A stretch of 64,000 nucleotides of DNA. It comes from Pseudoalteromonas sp. DL-6 (GTDB lineage: Bacteria; Pseudomonadota; Gammaproteobacteria; Enterobacterales; Alteromonadaceae). This document shows, piece after piece, positions 44,149-53,781 of the stretch. The stretch covers positions 1,054,001-1,118,000 of the forward strand of contig NZ_CP019770.1 of assembly GCF_004328665.1 (NCBI RefSeq), given 5' to 3'. The notes under the pieces were generated by a model that was given only the letters and a program-made list of their open reading frames with translations, was not told the DNA's origin and did not search any database. Numbering within the stretch: the first letter of the stretch is position 1; every line of letters starts with the position of its first letter. A program made the position numbers and the translations under genes.

Positions 44149-46806
44149 ATGGCAGAAGTAAATGTTGAAAAACTAGCCGGTGATATAGGTACAACTGTTG
44201 ATAAATTACTACAGCAGTTTTCACAAGCCGGTATTACCAAACAAGCAGGCGAGAATGTAACAGAAGCTGAAAAAGCAACGTTACTTGATCACCTAAGCAA
44301 GCAACATGGCGGTACTGGATCTGAAGGTCCAGCACGCATGACATTGCAACGTAAGAGCAAAAGCACATTAAGTGTGACTGGCTCTACGGGTAAAGCAAAG
44401 GCAGTGCAAGTTGAAGTTCGCAAAACACGCACTTACGTGAAAAAGAGTGCTGTTGAGCAAGAACAAGAACAGCAACGTCTAGCCGCTGAAGAAAAAGCGC
44501 GTCTTGAAGAGCAGCAAAAAGCTGCACAAGAAGCCGCAGAATTGAAAGCGAAACAAGAGGCAGAACGTAAAGCGAAAGAAGACGCTGATCGTAAAGCCAA
44601 AGAAGAAGCTAAACGCAAAGCAGATGCAGAGCGTAAAGCGAAACAACAGCAGATGACCCCTGAGCAAAGTGCTAAGTCTGAGAAAGATCGCATCGAAGCT
44701 GAGCGTCTGCAAAAAGAAGCAGAAGAGGCCGCATTGAAGAAAGCTGAAGAAGAAGCGAAACGTCAAGCAGAAGAGGCAAGAAAGCTAGCTGAAGAGAATT
44801 CAGCACGCTGGAAGAAAGAAGAAGAAGAACGTAAGAAACGCGAAGAAACCGCGGATCACCACCTTACGACTTCAACTTACGCACGTGAAGCAGAAGATGT
44901 AGCTGATGCTCGCGAAGAGCAAGGCTCACGCCGTGCGAAGAAAAAGAAAAAAGCGCCAGCAAAAGATAAATTTGCAGCGTCTAAAGGTAAAAAAGGTAAG
45001 CTAAAAGCGCCAGCGTCATTACAGCACGGTTTCCAAAAACCAACGGCTGATGTTAAAAACGAAGTGCGTATTAGTGAAACAATTACAGTTGCTGAGCTTG
45101 CATCACGAATGGCAGTTAAAGGCGCTGAAGTTGTAAAAACAATGATGAAAATGGGTGACATGGTTACGATTAACCAAGTTATTGACCAAGAAACTGCACA
45201 ACTTGTAGCAGAAGAAATGGGCCATAAAGTTATCATCGTTAAAGAAAACGAATTAGAGCAAACAGTACTAAATGACCGTCATGAAGATGGTAAATCTGAG
45301 CCACGTGCGCCAGTAGTAACTGTAATGGGTCACGTTGACCACGGTAAAACATCAACGCTTGATTACATTCGTTCAGCTAAAGTTGCTTCAGGCGAAGCCG
45401 GTGGTATCACGCAGCACATTGGTGCATACCACGTTGAAACTAACGGCAACATGATCACTTTCCTAGATACTCCGGGTCACGCCGCATTTACATCTATGCG
45501 TGCTCGTGGTGCTAAAGCGACTGATATCGTAATCCTAGTGGTTGCAGCCGATGATGGTGTAATGCCACAAACTAAAGAAGCGGTACAGCATGCTCGCGCA
45601 GCTGGCGTTCCTTTAATCATTGCTGTTAACAAAATGGATAAAGAAGGCGCAGATCCAGACCGTGTTAAAAACGAACTAGCTCAGCTAGACGTTATCCCAG
45701 AAGATTGGGGCGGTGATACGCAATACGTTCACATCTCAGCTAAAACAGGTCTTGGTATTGATGATCTTTTAGAAGCTGTATTAATGCAATCTGAGCTTTT
45801 AGAACTAAATGCACCAACCGAAGGTATGGCTGCAGGTGTTGTTATTGAATCACGTCTTGACAAAGGCCGTGGACCAGTAGCGTCTATCCTTGTTCAATCA
45901 GGTACGCTTAACCAAGGTGACATTGTATTATGTGGTCTTGAGTATGGCCGTGTTCGTGCAATGCGCGATGAAAACGGTAAAGACATTAAATCTGCGGGTC
46001 CTTCTATTCCTGTTGAGATTTTAGGTCTTTCTGGTATTCCAGCAGCGGGTGATGAAGCGACAGTAGTTAAAGACGAGCGTAAAGCACGTGAAGTTGCACT
46101 TTACCGTCAAGGTAAATTCCGCGATGTTAAATTAGCGCGTCAGCAAAAAGCGAAGCTTGAAAACATGTTTACTAACATGACTGAAGGCGACGTGTCTGAA
46201 GTTAACGTGGTACTTAAAGCAGACGTTCAAGGTTCAATTGAAGCAATTTCAGACTCACTAACTAAACTTTCTACTGATGAAGTAAAAGTGAAGATTGTTG
46301 GTTCTGGTGTTGGTGGTATCACAGAAACTGATGCAACTCTTGCTGCAGCGTCTAACGCAATCGTAGTTGGCTTTAACGTTCGTGCCGATGCATCAGCGCG
46401 TAAAGTGATTGACTCTGAAAACTTAGACCTTCGTTACTACAGCGTAATTTACGCACTTATCGAAGAAGTTAAGCAAGCCATGTCTGGTATGCTTGCTCCT
46501 GAGTTTAAACAAGAGATCATTGGTCTTGCTGAAGTACGTGATGTATTTAAGTCTCCAAAAATTGGCGCAATTGCTGGTTGTATGGTTACTGAAGGTACTA
46601 TCAAACGTAGCGCACCAATTCGTGTACTTCGTGATAACGTGGTTATTTACGAAGGCGAACTTGAGTCATTACGTCGCTTTAAAGATGACGTACAAGATGT
46701 TCGTAACGGCATGGAATGTGGTATCGGCGTTAAGAACTACAATGACGTTCGCGTTGGTGACCAAATCGAAGTATTTGAAACAGTTGAAGTACAACGTACT
46801 CTTTAA
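44149..46806 (+). CDS. infB: translation initiation factor IF-2
   Basis: An 885-residue GTPase that brings fMet-tRNA to the 30S subunit, fittingly encoded behind the initiator tRNA. An N-terminal IF2N domain is followed by a long charged coiled coil of Lys/Ala/Glu repeats (about 115-245), a second IF2N segment, then the G domain with [17 protein letters not shown] (G1), DTPGHAAF (G3) and NKMDK (G4), and the C-terminal IF2 domains. The ATG at 44149 has GGAGG upstream; an earlier in-frame start at 44110 lies inside nusA. Short internal-start forms known in E. coli were not assessed. Confidence 0.97.
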   Translation: MAEVNVEKLAGDIGTTVDKLLQQFSQAGITKQAGENVTEAEKATLLDHLSKQHGGTGSEGPARMTLQRKSKSTLSVTGSTGKAKAVQVEVRKTRTYVKKSAVEQEQEQQRLAAEEKARLEEQQKAAQEAAELKAKQEAERKAKEDADRKAKEEAKRKADAERKAKQQQMTPEQSAKSEKDRIEAERLQKEAEEAALKKAEEEAKRQAEEARKLAEENSARWKKEEEERKKREETADHHLTTSTYAREAEDVADAREEQGSRRAKKKKKAPAKDKFAASKGKKGKLKAPASLQHGFQKPTADVKNEVRISETITVAELASRMAVKGAEVVKTMMKMGDMVTINQVIDQETAQLVAEEMGHKVIIVKENELEQTVLNDRHEDGKSEPRAPVVTVMGHVDHGKTSTLDYIRSAKVASGEAGGITQHIGAYHVETNGNMITFLDTPGHAAFTSMRARGAKATDIVILVVAADDGVMPQTKEAVQHARAAGVPLIIAVNKMDKEGADPDRVKNELAQLDVIPEDWGGDTQYVHISAKTGLGIDDLLEAVLMQSELLELNAPTEGMAAGVVIESRLDKGRGPVASILVQSGTLNQGDIVLCGLEYGRVRAMRDENGKDIKSAGPSIPVEILGLSGIPAAGDEATVVKDERKAREVALYRQGKFRDVKLARQQKAKLENMFTNMTEGDVSEVNVVLKADVQGSIEAISDSLTKLSTDEVKVKIVGSGVGGITETDATLAAASNAIVVGFNVRADASARKVIDSENLDLRYYSVIYALIEEVKQAMSGMLAPEFKQEIIGLAEVRDVFKSPKIGAIAGCMVTEGTIKRSAPIRVLRDNVVIYEGELESLRRFKDDVQDVRNGMECGIGVKNYNDVRVGDQIEVFETVEVQRTL

Positions 46807-46876
46807 TTGTTATTAGGTGGTGTTGGACATTCAAGGTTGTACCTCGATAGCCCAACATAACCTATGCTAAGATTTT

Positions 46877-46899
46877 AAATGGGGGCTCAGCCCCCATTT
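46877..46899. terminator. strong hairpin between infB and rbfA
   Basis: AAATGGGGG, loop CTCAG, CCCCCATTT: a perfect 9-bp stem. There is no T-run of four or more after it, so it may be a partial terminator or an mRNA processing or stability element inside the operon. Confidence 0.6.
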
Positions 46900-46963
46900 G
46901 TGTATCCATTATTTAGTTAACTTATTATTGTTTTTCAATAAGTTATAATTTTAGGAAAGTGAA

Positions 46964-47371
46964 ATGAGAGAATTTTCTCGCACTGATCGTGTTGCTCAGC
47001 AAATTCAAAAAGAAATTGCTGTGATTCTACAACGCGAAATTAAAGATCCGCGCTTAGGCATGGTGACAGTGTCTGCGGTAGAAGTATCGCGCGATTTATC
47101 TTATGCCAAAGTTTTTATCACCGTGTTTAACACTGAAGACGAAAATGCAGCAAAACAAAGTGCAAAAGTACTGAACGAAGCAACGGGCTATATCCGTTCG
47201 TTACTAGGTAAACGTATTCGTGCACGTATTATGCCAGAGCTTAAATTTGTGGTTGATAACTCATTAATGGAAGGGATGCGTATCTCTAACTTAGTGGACT
47301 CTATCATTCGTGAAGATAACGCTAAGCATGTTGATGATGAAACAGATAGCGAAGAAGGCACTAAAGACTAA
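46964..47371 (+). CDS. rbfA: ribosome-binding factor A
   Basis: A 135-residue KH-like protein needed for 30S maturation. It has [47 protein letters not shown] and the interrupted helix ending LRIR-like [27 protein letters not shown], all typical of RbfA. A short acidic tail follows. AGGAAAGTGAA precedes the ATG. Its stop shares one base with the truB start. Confidence 0.95.
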   Translation: MREFSRTDRVAQQIQKEIAVILQREIKDPRLGMVTVSAVEVSRDLSYAKVFITVFNTEDENAAKQSAKVLNEATGYIRSLLGKRIRARIMPELKFVVDNSLMEGMRISNLVDSIIREDNAKHVDDETDSEEGTKD

Positions 47372-48315
47372 TGGCAAGACGCAGTAAAGGCCGTCCAGTT
47401 GATGGTATTTTGTTGTTAAACAAACCAGAAGGCATTTCATCAAACAAGGCATTACAGCAGGCTAAAGGTATTTATTTTGCGCAAAAAGCGGGGCACACAG
47501 GTGCGCTTGATCCGCTAGCGACCGGCATGCTGCCAATTTGTTTTGGTGAAGCGACTAAGTTTACCCAGTTTTTACTCGATACAGATAAAACCTATGTTGT
47601 TCGAGCTAAGCTAGGTGAACGTACGACCACATCAGACTCTGATGGCGAAGTGGTCGAAACTCGCGATGTGAATGTCACTTCCCAATTACTAAGCGAAGAA
47701 ATTGCTAAGTTTTTAGGTGAGTCAGACCAATATCCATCAATGTATTCAGCGCTTAAATATGAAGGCAAGCCTTTATATAAATATGCGCGTGAAGGCATTG
47801 AAGTTCCTCGCAAATGTCGAAAAATTAACGTATTTAGCTTAACGCTTGATGAGTTTGATGAGCAAGCTAACGAAATACAAATGACTGCCCATGTATCTAA
47901 AGGCACATATATTCGTACTATCGTTGATGACTTAGGTGAAAACCTTGGCTGCGGCGCGCATGTGATTATGCTGCATCGTAGTGCTGTAGGGCATTACCCA
48001 GCAGATAAAATGGTCACACTTGAGCACTTAGAAACGTTATTAAATCAAGCGAAAGAACAAGACGTTGCGCCTTCCACTTACCTTGACGAACTATTATTGC
48101 CAATGGATACCGCGTTAGTTGATTTACCCGTTGTGGAAATTACTAAAGAGCAGGGAATGGCATTTAGCCATGGTCAAGCTGTGGTGTTGGGTAAAGCTCT
48201 GCCTGAAGGTGCAATAAAGGTACTGGCTGACGGAATATTTATTGGTACTGGCGAACGTAATCCTGATGGCCATTTAAAATCAAAGCGTGGCTTGTCTAAT
48301 CAACAACCAGAGTAA
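47371..48315 (+). CDS. truB: tRNA pseudouridine-55 synthase
   Basis: A 314-residue enzyme that makes pseudouridine 55 in the T-loop of tRNAs. The catalytic aspartate is in GHTGALDPLATGMLPICFGEATKF. Other family segments are GRPVDGILLLNKPEGISSNKALQ, YPSMYSALKYEGKPLYKYAREG and HVSKGTYIRTIVDDLGE. Coupled to rbfA by a one-base overlap (TAATG). Confidence 0.96.
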   Translation: MARRSKGRPVDGILLLNKPEGISSNKALQQAKGIYFAQKAGHTGALDPLATGMLPICFGEATKFTQFLLDTDKTYVVRAKLGERTTTSDSDGEVVETRDVNVTSQLLSEEIAKFLGESDQYPSMYSALKYEGKPLYKYAREGIEVPRKCRKINVFSLTLDEFDEQANEIQMTAHVSKGTYIRTIVDDLGENLGCGAHVIMLHRSAVGHYPADKMVTLEHLETLLNQAKEQDVAPSTYLDELLLPMDTALVDLPVVEITKEQGMAFSHGQAVVLGKALPEGAIKVLADGIFIGTGERNPDGHLKSKRGLSNQQPE

Positions 48316-48323
48316 AGTTTAAC

Positions 48324-48351
48324 TTGTAGTTATGCTGATAATTGGTAGAAT
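48324..48351 (+). promoter_or_regulatory. probable rpsO promoter
   Basis: TTGTAG, a 16-nt spacer and TAGAAT, starting 9 bp after truB. An independent rpsO promoter at this place is usual in gammaproteobacteria. Confidence 0.5.
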
Positions 48352-48424
48352 ACGCCCGCTTAATCGTTTTGGCTGAATTAGTGATCGGCTAAAGCACCTA
48401 TTAAATTTAACTTTTGGAGTTATT

Positions 48425-48694
48425 ATGTCACTAAGCAATCAAGAAAAAATCGATATCATTGCTAAATTCGCACGCGCTGAAGGCGACACTGGTTCACCTG
48501 AAGTACAAGTAGCATTACTTACTTTTGATATCAACAAGCTTCAAGGTCACTTTGCTGATCACAAGCATGACTTCCACTCACGTCGTGGTCTGCTTCGTAA
48601 AGTAAGCACTCGCCGTAAACTGCTTGATTACCTTAAAGGTAAAGATATCTCGCGTTACACTGCGTTAATCAAAGAGCTTGGCCTACGTCGCTAA
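48425..48694 (+). CDS. rpsO: 30S ribosomal protein S15
   Basis: An 89-residue primary 16S rRNA-binding protein. The S15 signature is complete: [51 protein letters not shown]. The ATG follows TTTTGGAG. A 109-bp leader separates it from truB and could carry the autoregulatory pseudoknot known in E. coli; I did not identify the fold. Confidence 0.98.
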   Translation: MSLSNQEKIDIIAKFARAEGDTGSPEVQVALLTFDINKLQGHFADHKHDFHSRRGLLRKVSTRRKLLDYLKGKDISRYTALIKELGLRR

Positions 48695-49056
48695 GAACTT
48701 GATTATCAAAAGGGGAGCTTTTTAGCTCCTTTTTTTGTGTCTGAATTTTCTCGCTTTCCCCAGTACGTCTCAGTAAACCCCTTGAAATATCTAATAAAAG
48801 CCATACTATTGTCATTCACAAAGCGAATGTTTTTGGCATTGCTGCAAGCACTATTTTATCTCGGTGCTAAGCTCGCAATTTTACCTGACTTTGTTATATA
48901 CTATGGCGCGTAGATAAAAAGGTTTATTTACGGTTATTTACATCATTGCCAATTGTAGTACTTAATTGATTTCCAACTGAATACAATTATGTACTGTAAT
49001 TGGTACTTTGATGAAAACTTAATTAATACTAAAAATACATTTAAGGAATATTTTAA
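48695..49056 (+). promoter_or_regulatory. 362-bp rpsO-pnp spacer with leader hairpin
   Basis: Apart from the rpsO terminator, this stretch has no gene. It must hold the pnp promoter and leader. AGTACTTAATTG (48957-48968) and CAATTATGTACT (48984-48995) form a 12-bp stem with one mismatch and a 15-nt loop, 61 nt before the pnp start. A long leader stem cut by RNase III and then degraded by PNPase controls pnp in E. coli; a similar role here is inference. Confidence 0.5.
48714..48736 (+). terminator. intrinsic terminator after rpsO
   Basis: GGAGCT, loop TTTT, AGCTCC, then TTTTTTT. Confidence 0.9.
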
Positions 49057-51183
49057 GTGCAAGCAATTATAAAAGAATTTCAACTAGGTCAACACACAGT
49101 GACACTAGAAACAGGTGCTATCGCTCGTCAAGCAGACGGCGCAGTACTAGCAAGCATTGGCGATACGTCAGTACTAGTAACGGTTGTTGGTAAGCGTGAA
49201 GCTCAACCAGGTCAAGATTTCTTCCCACTAACAGTTAACTACCAAGAGCGTATGTACGCTGCGGGTCGTATCCCAGGTGGTTTCCTTAAGCGTGAAGGTC
49301 GTCCTAACGATGGCGAAACACTTATTGCACGTCTTATTGACCGTCCAATTCGTCCACTTTTCCCTAATGGTTTCGTAAACGAAGTACAAGTTATCGCTAC
49401 AGTTGTTTCTGTAAACCCTGAAATCCAACCTGATATGGTTGCGATGATTGGTACATCAGCAGCACTTGCTATCTCTGGTATCCCGTTCAGCGGTCCAATT
49501 GGTGCATCACGTGTTGGTTACATCAACGGTGAATACGTACTTAACCCGACACTAAAAGAGCTTGAAGAAAGCCAACTTGATTTAGTTGTTGCGGGTACTG
49601 ATAACGCAGTACTTATGGTTGAATCAGAAGCAGACGTTCTTGCTGAAGACGTAATGCTAGGTGCGGTTGTATACGGCCATGAGCAATCACAGTCTATCAT
49701 CAATGCAATCAACGAATTTAAAGCAGAAGCAGGCAAACCTACTTGGGATTGGACTGCACCTGAGAAAAACGTTGCATTAGAAGAGAAAGTAGCAACACTT
49801 GCTGCTGATAAAGTAGGCGAAGCTTACCGTATTACTGATAAAGTAGCGCGTAAAGAAGCATTAACTGCTGCAAAAGATGCGGTTGTTGAAGCACTAACAA
49901 GCGAGCTTGCTGAAGGCGAAACACTTGATAAGCAAGAAGTAGGTAAAGTATTCGGTTCACTTGAGAAGAAAATCGTTCGTGGCCGTATCGCTGCTGGCGA
50001 AAAACGTATCGATGGTCGTGAACCAGATATGATCCGTGCTCTAGATGTAATGACGGGTGTACTTCCACGTACTCACGGCTCTGCAATCTTCACACGTGGT
50101 GAAACACAAGCATTAGTAACAGCAACACTTGGTACAGAACGTGATTCACAGTTAATCGACGATTTAACTGGCACGCACAAAAACCACTTTATGCTTAACT
50201 ACAACTTCCCTCCATTCTGTGTAGGTGAAACGGGTTTTGTTGGTTCTCCTAAGCGTCGTGAAATCGGCCACGGTAACCTAGCTAAGCGTGGTATCCAAGC
50301 AGTAATGCCAACATTGACGGAATTCCCATATTCAATCCGTGTTGTATCTGAAATTACTGAATCAAATGGTTCATCTTCAATGGCATCGGTTTGTGGTACG
50401 TCTCTAGCGCTTATGAACGCGGGTGTTCCAATTAAAGCCTCTGTTGCGGGTATCGCGATGGGCTTAGTTAAAGAAGAAGAAAACTTTGTTGTTCTTTCAG
50501 ATATCTTAGGTGATGAAGATCATTTAGGTGACATGGACTTTAAAGTAGCGGGTACAACTAACGGTATCACTGCTCTACAAATGGATATCAAAATTGAAGG
50601 TATCACTCAAGAAATCATGCAAATCGCGCTTAAACAAGCGAAAGCTGCACGTTTACACATCCTAGGTGTGATGGACGAAGCGATTTCTGCACCTTCTGAA
50701 GAGTTGTCTATGTTTGCTCCGCGTATTTACACGATGCAAATCCCACAGAAGAAAATCGCTGAAGTTATCGGTAAAGGTGGCGCGACTATCCGTCAGCTTA
50801 CTGAAGAAACTGGCACTACGATTGAAATCGGTGATGATGGCACAATCAAGATTGCTGCTACAGACGGTGAAAGTGCAGCAAATGCAATTAGCCGTATTGA
50901 GCAATTAACGGCTGAGCTTGAAGTAGGTACTATCTACGAAGGTAAAGTGGTACGTATCGTTGATTTCGGTGCGTTTGTAAACATTCTTCCTGGTAAAGAT
51001 GGCCTAGTGCATATCTCACAAATCAGCACTGAGCGTGTTAACAACGTTGCTGATCACCTTAGCGAAGGTCAAGAAGTTAAAGTTAAAGTACTAGAAGTAG
51101 ACCGTCAAGGCCGTGTACGTCTAAGTATTAAAGAAGCAATGGAATCAGCAGCACCTGCAGCTGACGAGTCTAAAGACGCGTAA
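49057..51183 (+). CDS. pnp: polyribonucleotide nucleotidyltransferase (PNPase)
   Basis: A 708-residue 3 prime to 5 prime phosphorolytic exoribonuclease. Two RNase PH domains carry [32 protein letters not shown] and [16 protein letters not shown] ... GRREIGHG-like [14 protein letters not shown]. They are followed by a KH domain ([17 protein letters not shown]) and an S1 domain ([28 protein letters not shown]). The start codon is GTG, with AAGGA 11 bases upstream, and the next residues [19 protein letters not shown] match the family start. It likely works with the DEAD-box helicase. Confidence 0.97.
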   Translation: MQAIIKEFQLGQHTVTLETGAIARQADGAVLASIGDTSVLVTVVGKREAQPGQDFFPLTVNYQERMYAAGRIPGGFLKREGRPNDGETLIARLIDRPIRPLFPNGFVNEVQVIATVVSVNPEIQPDMVAMIGTSAALAISGIPFSGPIGASRVGYINGEYVLNPTLKELEESQLDLVVAGTDNAVLMVESEADVLAEDVMLGAVVYGHEQSQSIINAINEFKAEAGKPTWDWTAPEKNVALEEKVATLAADKVGEAYRITDKVARKEALTAAKDAVVEALTSELAEGETLDKQEVGKVFGSLEKKIVRGRIAAGEKRIDGREPDMIRALDVMTGVLPRTHGSAIFTRGETQALVTATLGTERDSQLIDDLTGTHKNHFMLNYNFPPFCVGETGFVGSPKRREIGHGNLAKRGIQAVMPTLTEFPYSIRVVSEITESNGSSSMASVCGTSLALMNAGVPIKASVAGIAMGLVKEEENFVVLSDILGDEDHLGDMDFKVAGTTNGITALQMDIKIEGITQEIMQIALKQAKAARLHILGVMDEAISAPSEELSMFAPRIYTMQIPQKKIAEVIGKGGATIRQLTEETGTTIEIGDDGTIKIAATDGESAANAISRIEQLTAELEVGTIYEGKVVRIVDFGAFVNILPGKDGLVHISQISTERVNNVADHLSEGQEVKVKVLEVDRQGRVRLSIKEAMESAAPAADESKDA

Positions 51184-51220
51184 TTGCTAATCTTTCATCC
51201 AGATAATTACTGGATAGTAT

Positions 51221-51248
51221 AAAAAGGGGCTGTTTAGCCCCTTTTTTT
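51221..51248 (+). terminator. intrinsic terminator after pnp
   Basis: AAAAAGGGGCT, loop GTTT, AGCCCCTTTTTTT. Confidence 0.93.
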
Positions 51249-51287
51249 ATGCTTTAATGTTAGCAATCAATTGTGTTCATCACACTT

Positions 51288-51449
51288 ATACCAACCTGCT
51301 TGGATATGGGACCTATTCTAGCGATAAGAAAATTGCTCTATAACTAGGCAAAATTTTTGATATCTAGTTGTTCTAAATGAAAAGATTTTAACAACGTTAT
51401 AGGGGGATTTAATTCGTTAAATTGTTCAAATATTTATGCAGGTTGGTAT
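51288..51449. mobile_element. MITE-like element with perfect 12-bp inverted ends
   Basis: A 162-bp non-coding element between pnp and nlpI. The ends are ATACCAACCTGC and GCAGGTTGGTAT. Inside, AACTAG/CTAGTT (51342-51369) and CTATAAC/GTTATAG (51338-51402) suggest a folded single strand. The TA inside each end may be the target duplication. No transposase. It resembles a repeat I recall as common in Pseudoalteromonas and Shewanella, but copy number cannot be tested here. Confidence 0.65.
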
Positions 51450-51531
51450 TAATAACACATAACTGGAATGAACCTTACAAGACAGCTTATGTCTTATCTA
51501 TTTGCTACTTACCTCGGTATTAAGGATTTTA

Positions 51532-52404
51532 ATGAGACTTAAACATTTAGCCTTGGCATCTTTTGCTATTTTGTCTTTAAGCGCTTGTCAGGCTACTACT
51601 AAACCCACTGCAATTATTAATGTGCCATTTACTGCACCGCTTGCATCAGATTTTAGAAATGAAATTGCCATTGCACGTTTTTCAGAACTATTAAACAGAG
51701 CAGACTTGAGTACAGAGCAACAAGCAAAGCTCTATTATGACCGTGGAGTACTGTTTGATAGCTTAGGTATGACGACTTTATCGCGAATTGATTTTAACCG
51801 AGCGGTTAAGCTCAAGCCCGATTTGGCTGAAGTTTATAACTTTTTAGGTATTCAGCATACTTTGATGCAGCAATACGAAAAAGCATACGAGTACTTTGAC
51901 TCAGCCATTGAGCTAGACCAAGAGCATGAATATGCGTATTTAAATCGTGGTATTGCCTTGTACTATGGTGATAGAGCGACGCTTGCAAAAGATGACTTTA
52001 AAACATTCTTGGAGCGCTCTCCTAACGACCCTTATCGTGTGTTGTGGCTTTATTTAGCCCAAGCGGCACAAGATAAAGCTGCGGCACTTGCTGCGTTAAA
52101 AGCCAATTCAGCAGCTCTTGATGAAAATGAATGGGCGTATCAGCTTATTGCTTTGTATGTGGGTGATATGAGCGAACAAGCCTTTTTTTCAGGCATAGCC
52201 GATGGTGTCAGCTCACAACAAGAATATGCTCAGCGTTTATGTGAGGCTTATTTTTACTTAGCTAAACAGCACCAAGCCGCAGGTGAGCTGAGTATTGCGA
52301 CTGACTACTTTAGGTTGGCGTTGGCCACGAATGTACATGAATTTATTGAATATAAGTACGCACGTTTAGAGCTTGAGTTGATGGCCAGTGAAAGCGCTGG
52401 CTAA
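51532..52404 (+). CDS. nlpI: lipoprotein NlpI
   Basis: A 290-residue outer-membrane lipoprotein. The signal peptide RLKHLALASFAILSLSAC ends in a lipobox with the acylated cysteine. TPR repeats follow (AKLYYDRGVLFDSLGMTTLSRIDFNRAVKL, AEVYNFLGIQHTLMQQYEKAYEYFDSAIEL, AYLNRGIALYYGDRATLAKDDF). NlpI is an adaptor for the Prc protease and for cell-wall hydrolases in E. coli. The ATG at 51532 has AAGGA upstream; the frame is open to 51502. It keeps its position downstream of pnp. Confidence 0.94.
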   Translation: MRLKHLALASFAILSLSACQATTKPTAIINVPFTAPLASDFRNEIAIARFSELLNRADLSTEQQAKLYYDRGVLFDSLGMTTLSRIDFNRAVKLKPDLAEVYNFLGIQHTLMQQYEKAYEYFDSAIELDQEHEYAYLNRGIALYYGDRATLAKDDFKTFLERSPNDPYRVLWLYLAQAAQDKAAALAALKANSAALDENEWAYQLIALYVGDMSEQAFFSGIADGVSSQQEYAQRLCEAYFYLAKQHQAAGELSIATDYFRLALATNVHEFIEYKYARLELELMASESAG

Positions 52405-53527
52405 CTTTTTTAAATTAAGCGTTTTATTACTGTGCACTAGCTTTATTAGCGGCTCGAGTAATAAACAAAATAGCATTGGCTTTTGGCAAGTATTACATGC
52501 CAAAGCCAATGTAATTGACAGTTACTGGCAATTCCCTCGTTACTTTGCAAACCACATTTTACAATTACCTACCACAGCCCTAGCAACCTTAGCCCGCAAT
52601 AAAATAGCACATGCTCAATATGGCTATGGGTTGTCATTATTAAGCAATAATCAAACTGAAACGGCTAAGCTATTCTGGCAAGCAAGCCTAGATAAAATAA
52701 CACTTGCACAACAAGCAAAGCTCGCCGACTTGTTATTCTCTCAAAAACGCTGGCAGGATTTAGCGCTATTAAAAAATCAAAATAAGCTTCCTAAAGGCGA
52801 TACCTTTTATCACCTGCAATTACAGCAACAAGCACCCATAGAAACGTTAAGTAAATCATTTATGAATAAGTTAGGGTTTTTGGTTGCAAGCGAGCAAATT
52901 GCGATACAAAAGCAGTGTACATTTAATGTGTTAATGCTGAGCGATCACCGTGATGGATTATACAGGCTTAACCGATTTCGTAACGCGTACATACAAAACC
53001 CAGAGCCTAGTCCCAATACCTTTTGTTTTTCAAAACCAGTTTATGTGGGTAATGCAATTAGCTGTAATAGTACTGAATCCAAACGTGCTAAGTGCGATTG
53101 GCAGCAATCATCGCTTAAAAAGCAGCTTCCCGCTGAGTTTGATTTTGCCGTTATGATGCCCAAAGAAGGTACTGCCAATGTAAAAAATGGTTTAATGCAT
53201 ATTAATTCACAGGCTAGCTACGCGGTGTTTTTACATGAATTAATGCACTTTAATGGCTTTGAAGATGAATATGCTTTACCGGTAAAAAAGCAAGCGTGGC
53301 TATGTCAGCTTGAGGGGTTGGTTGCCCCCAACTTATTTATTGTAAAAAAGTCAGATGCTCCCAAAGGGTGGCACAAAAGCCAGAGTTGCCAACAAGGTGG
53401 TACAGCCTATAAGCCCAGCGCAAAGTGGTCGATTATGCAATATCAGCAGTTAGGGCTATCTGCGCAATACCGCATGTTGTGGCAAACCCACATAGCACTC
53501 AATGCTCATTTATTTATTCGCTTTTAG
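52388..53527 (+). CDS. putative exported metzincin-like zinc metalloprotease
   Basis: A 379-residue protein starting at a GTG inside the end of nlpI (17-bp overlap), so its translation is coupled. A signal-peptide-like N-terminus (ANFFKLSVLLLCTSFISGSS) is followed by a helical region with TPR-like character. The C-terminal domain has HELMHFNGFEDEY at 283-295, which fits HExxHxxGxxDEY, and SIMQY at 349-353, like a metzincin Met-turn. It also has six cysteines in the exported part that could form disulfides. I do not recognise a named family; the zinc motif resembles M64-type peptidases. Activity is inferred from motifs. Confidence 0.75.
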   Translation: MKALANFFKLSVLLLCTSFISGSSNKQNSIGFWQVLHAKANVIDSYWQFPRYFANHILQLPTTALATLARNKIAHAQYGYGLSLLSNNQTETAKLFWQASLDKITLAQQAKLADLLFSQKRWQDLALLKNQNKLPKGDTFYHLQLQQQAPIETLSKSFMNKLGFLVASEQIAIQKQCTFNVLMLSDHRDGLYRLNRFRNAYIQNPEPSPNTFCFSKPVYVGNAISCNSTESKRAKCDWQQSSLKKQLPAEFDFAVMMPKEGTANVKNGLMHINSQASYAVFLHELMHFNGFEDEYALPVKKQAWLCQLEGLVAPNLFIVKKSDAPKGWHKSQSCQQGGTAYKPSAKWSIMQYQQLGLSAQYRMLWQTHIALNAHLFIRF

Positions 53528-53781
53528 TGATTAAATACTCGGCTGTAAACTGTTCAAAAGCTGAGCTTGTTTTGCCTCAGTTCATTAATTTATAGGCATT
53601 TTTGTTTGATTATTATCCCGCTAGTGGCGCTTTCTATAGACAAAAACTGCGTTTATCAGTATAACTGTACGTATTAATGTTGTTAAAAAACAGACATAAA
53701 ACGTATACCCAAGTCACTTTGGTATTTAATAATAACAAGTAGCGAATTGATAAACTTTATGATTCAAAAAGGCCCTTCATT
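53528..53781 (+). other. 254-bp spacer before the Mrp operon, with a palindrome
   Basis: No gene. A 21-bp near-perfect palindrome at 53705-53725 (ATACCCAAGT-C-ACTTTGGTAT, one mismatched pair) lies 56 bp before the mrpA start. It resembles the outer end of the MITE-like element at 22936, so it may be an element remnant or an operator for the antiporter operon. Confidence 0.45.

Noticed and set aside
44577..44660. Direct repeats in infB that could be read as a repeat array
   Set aside because: They are codon-level repeats of a Lys/Ala/Glu coiled coil in the IF-2 N-terminal region, normal for the family; no CRISPR spacing or spacers.
44433..45236. Long reading frames on the minus strand inside infB
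   Set aside because: They mirror the Lys/Ala/Glu-rich coiled-coil coding sequence, have Ser/Ala/Phe-rich compositions typical of antisense frames and no ribosome binding sites.
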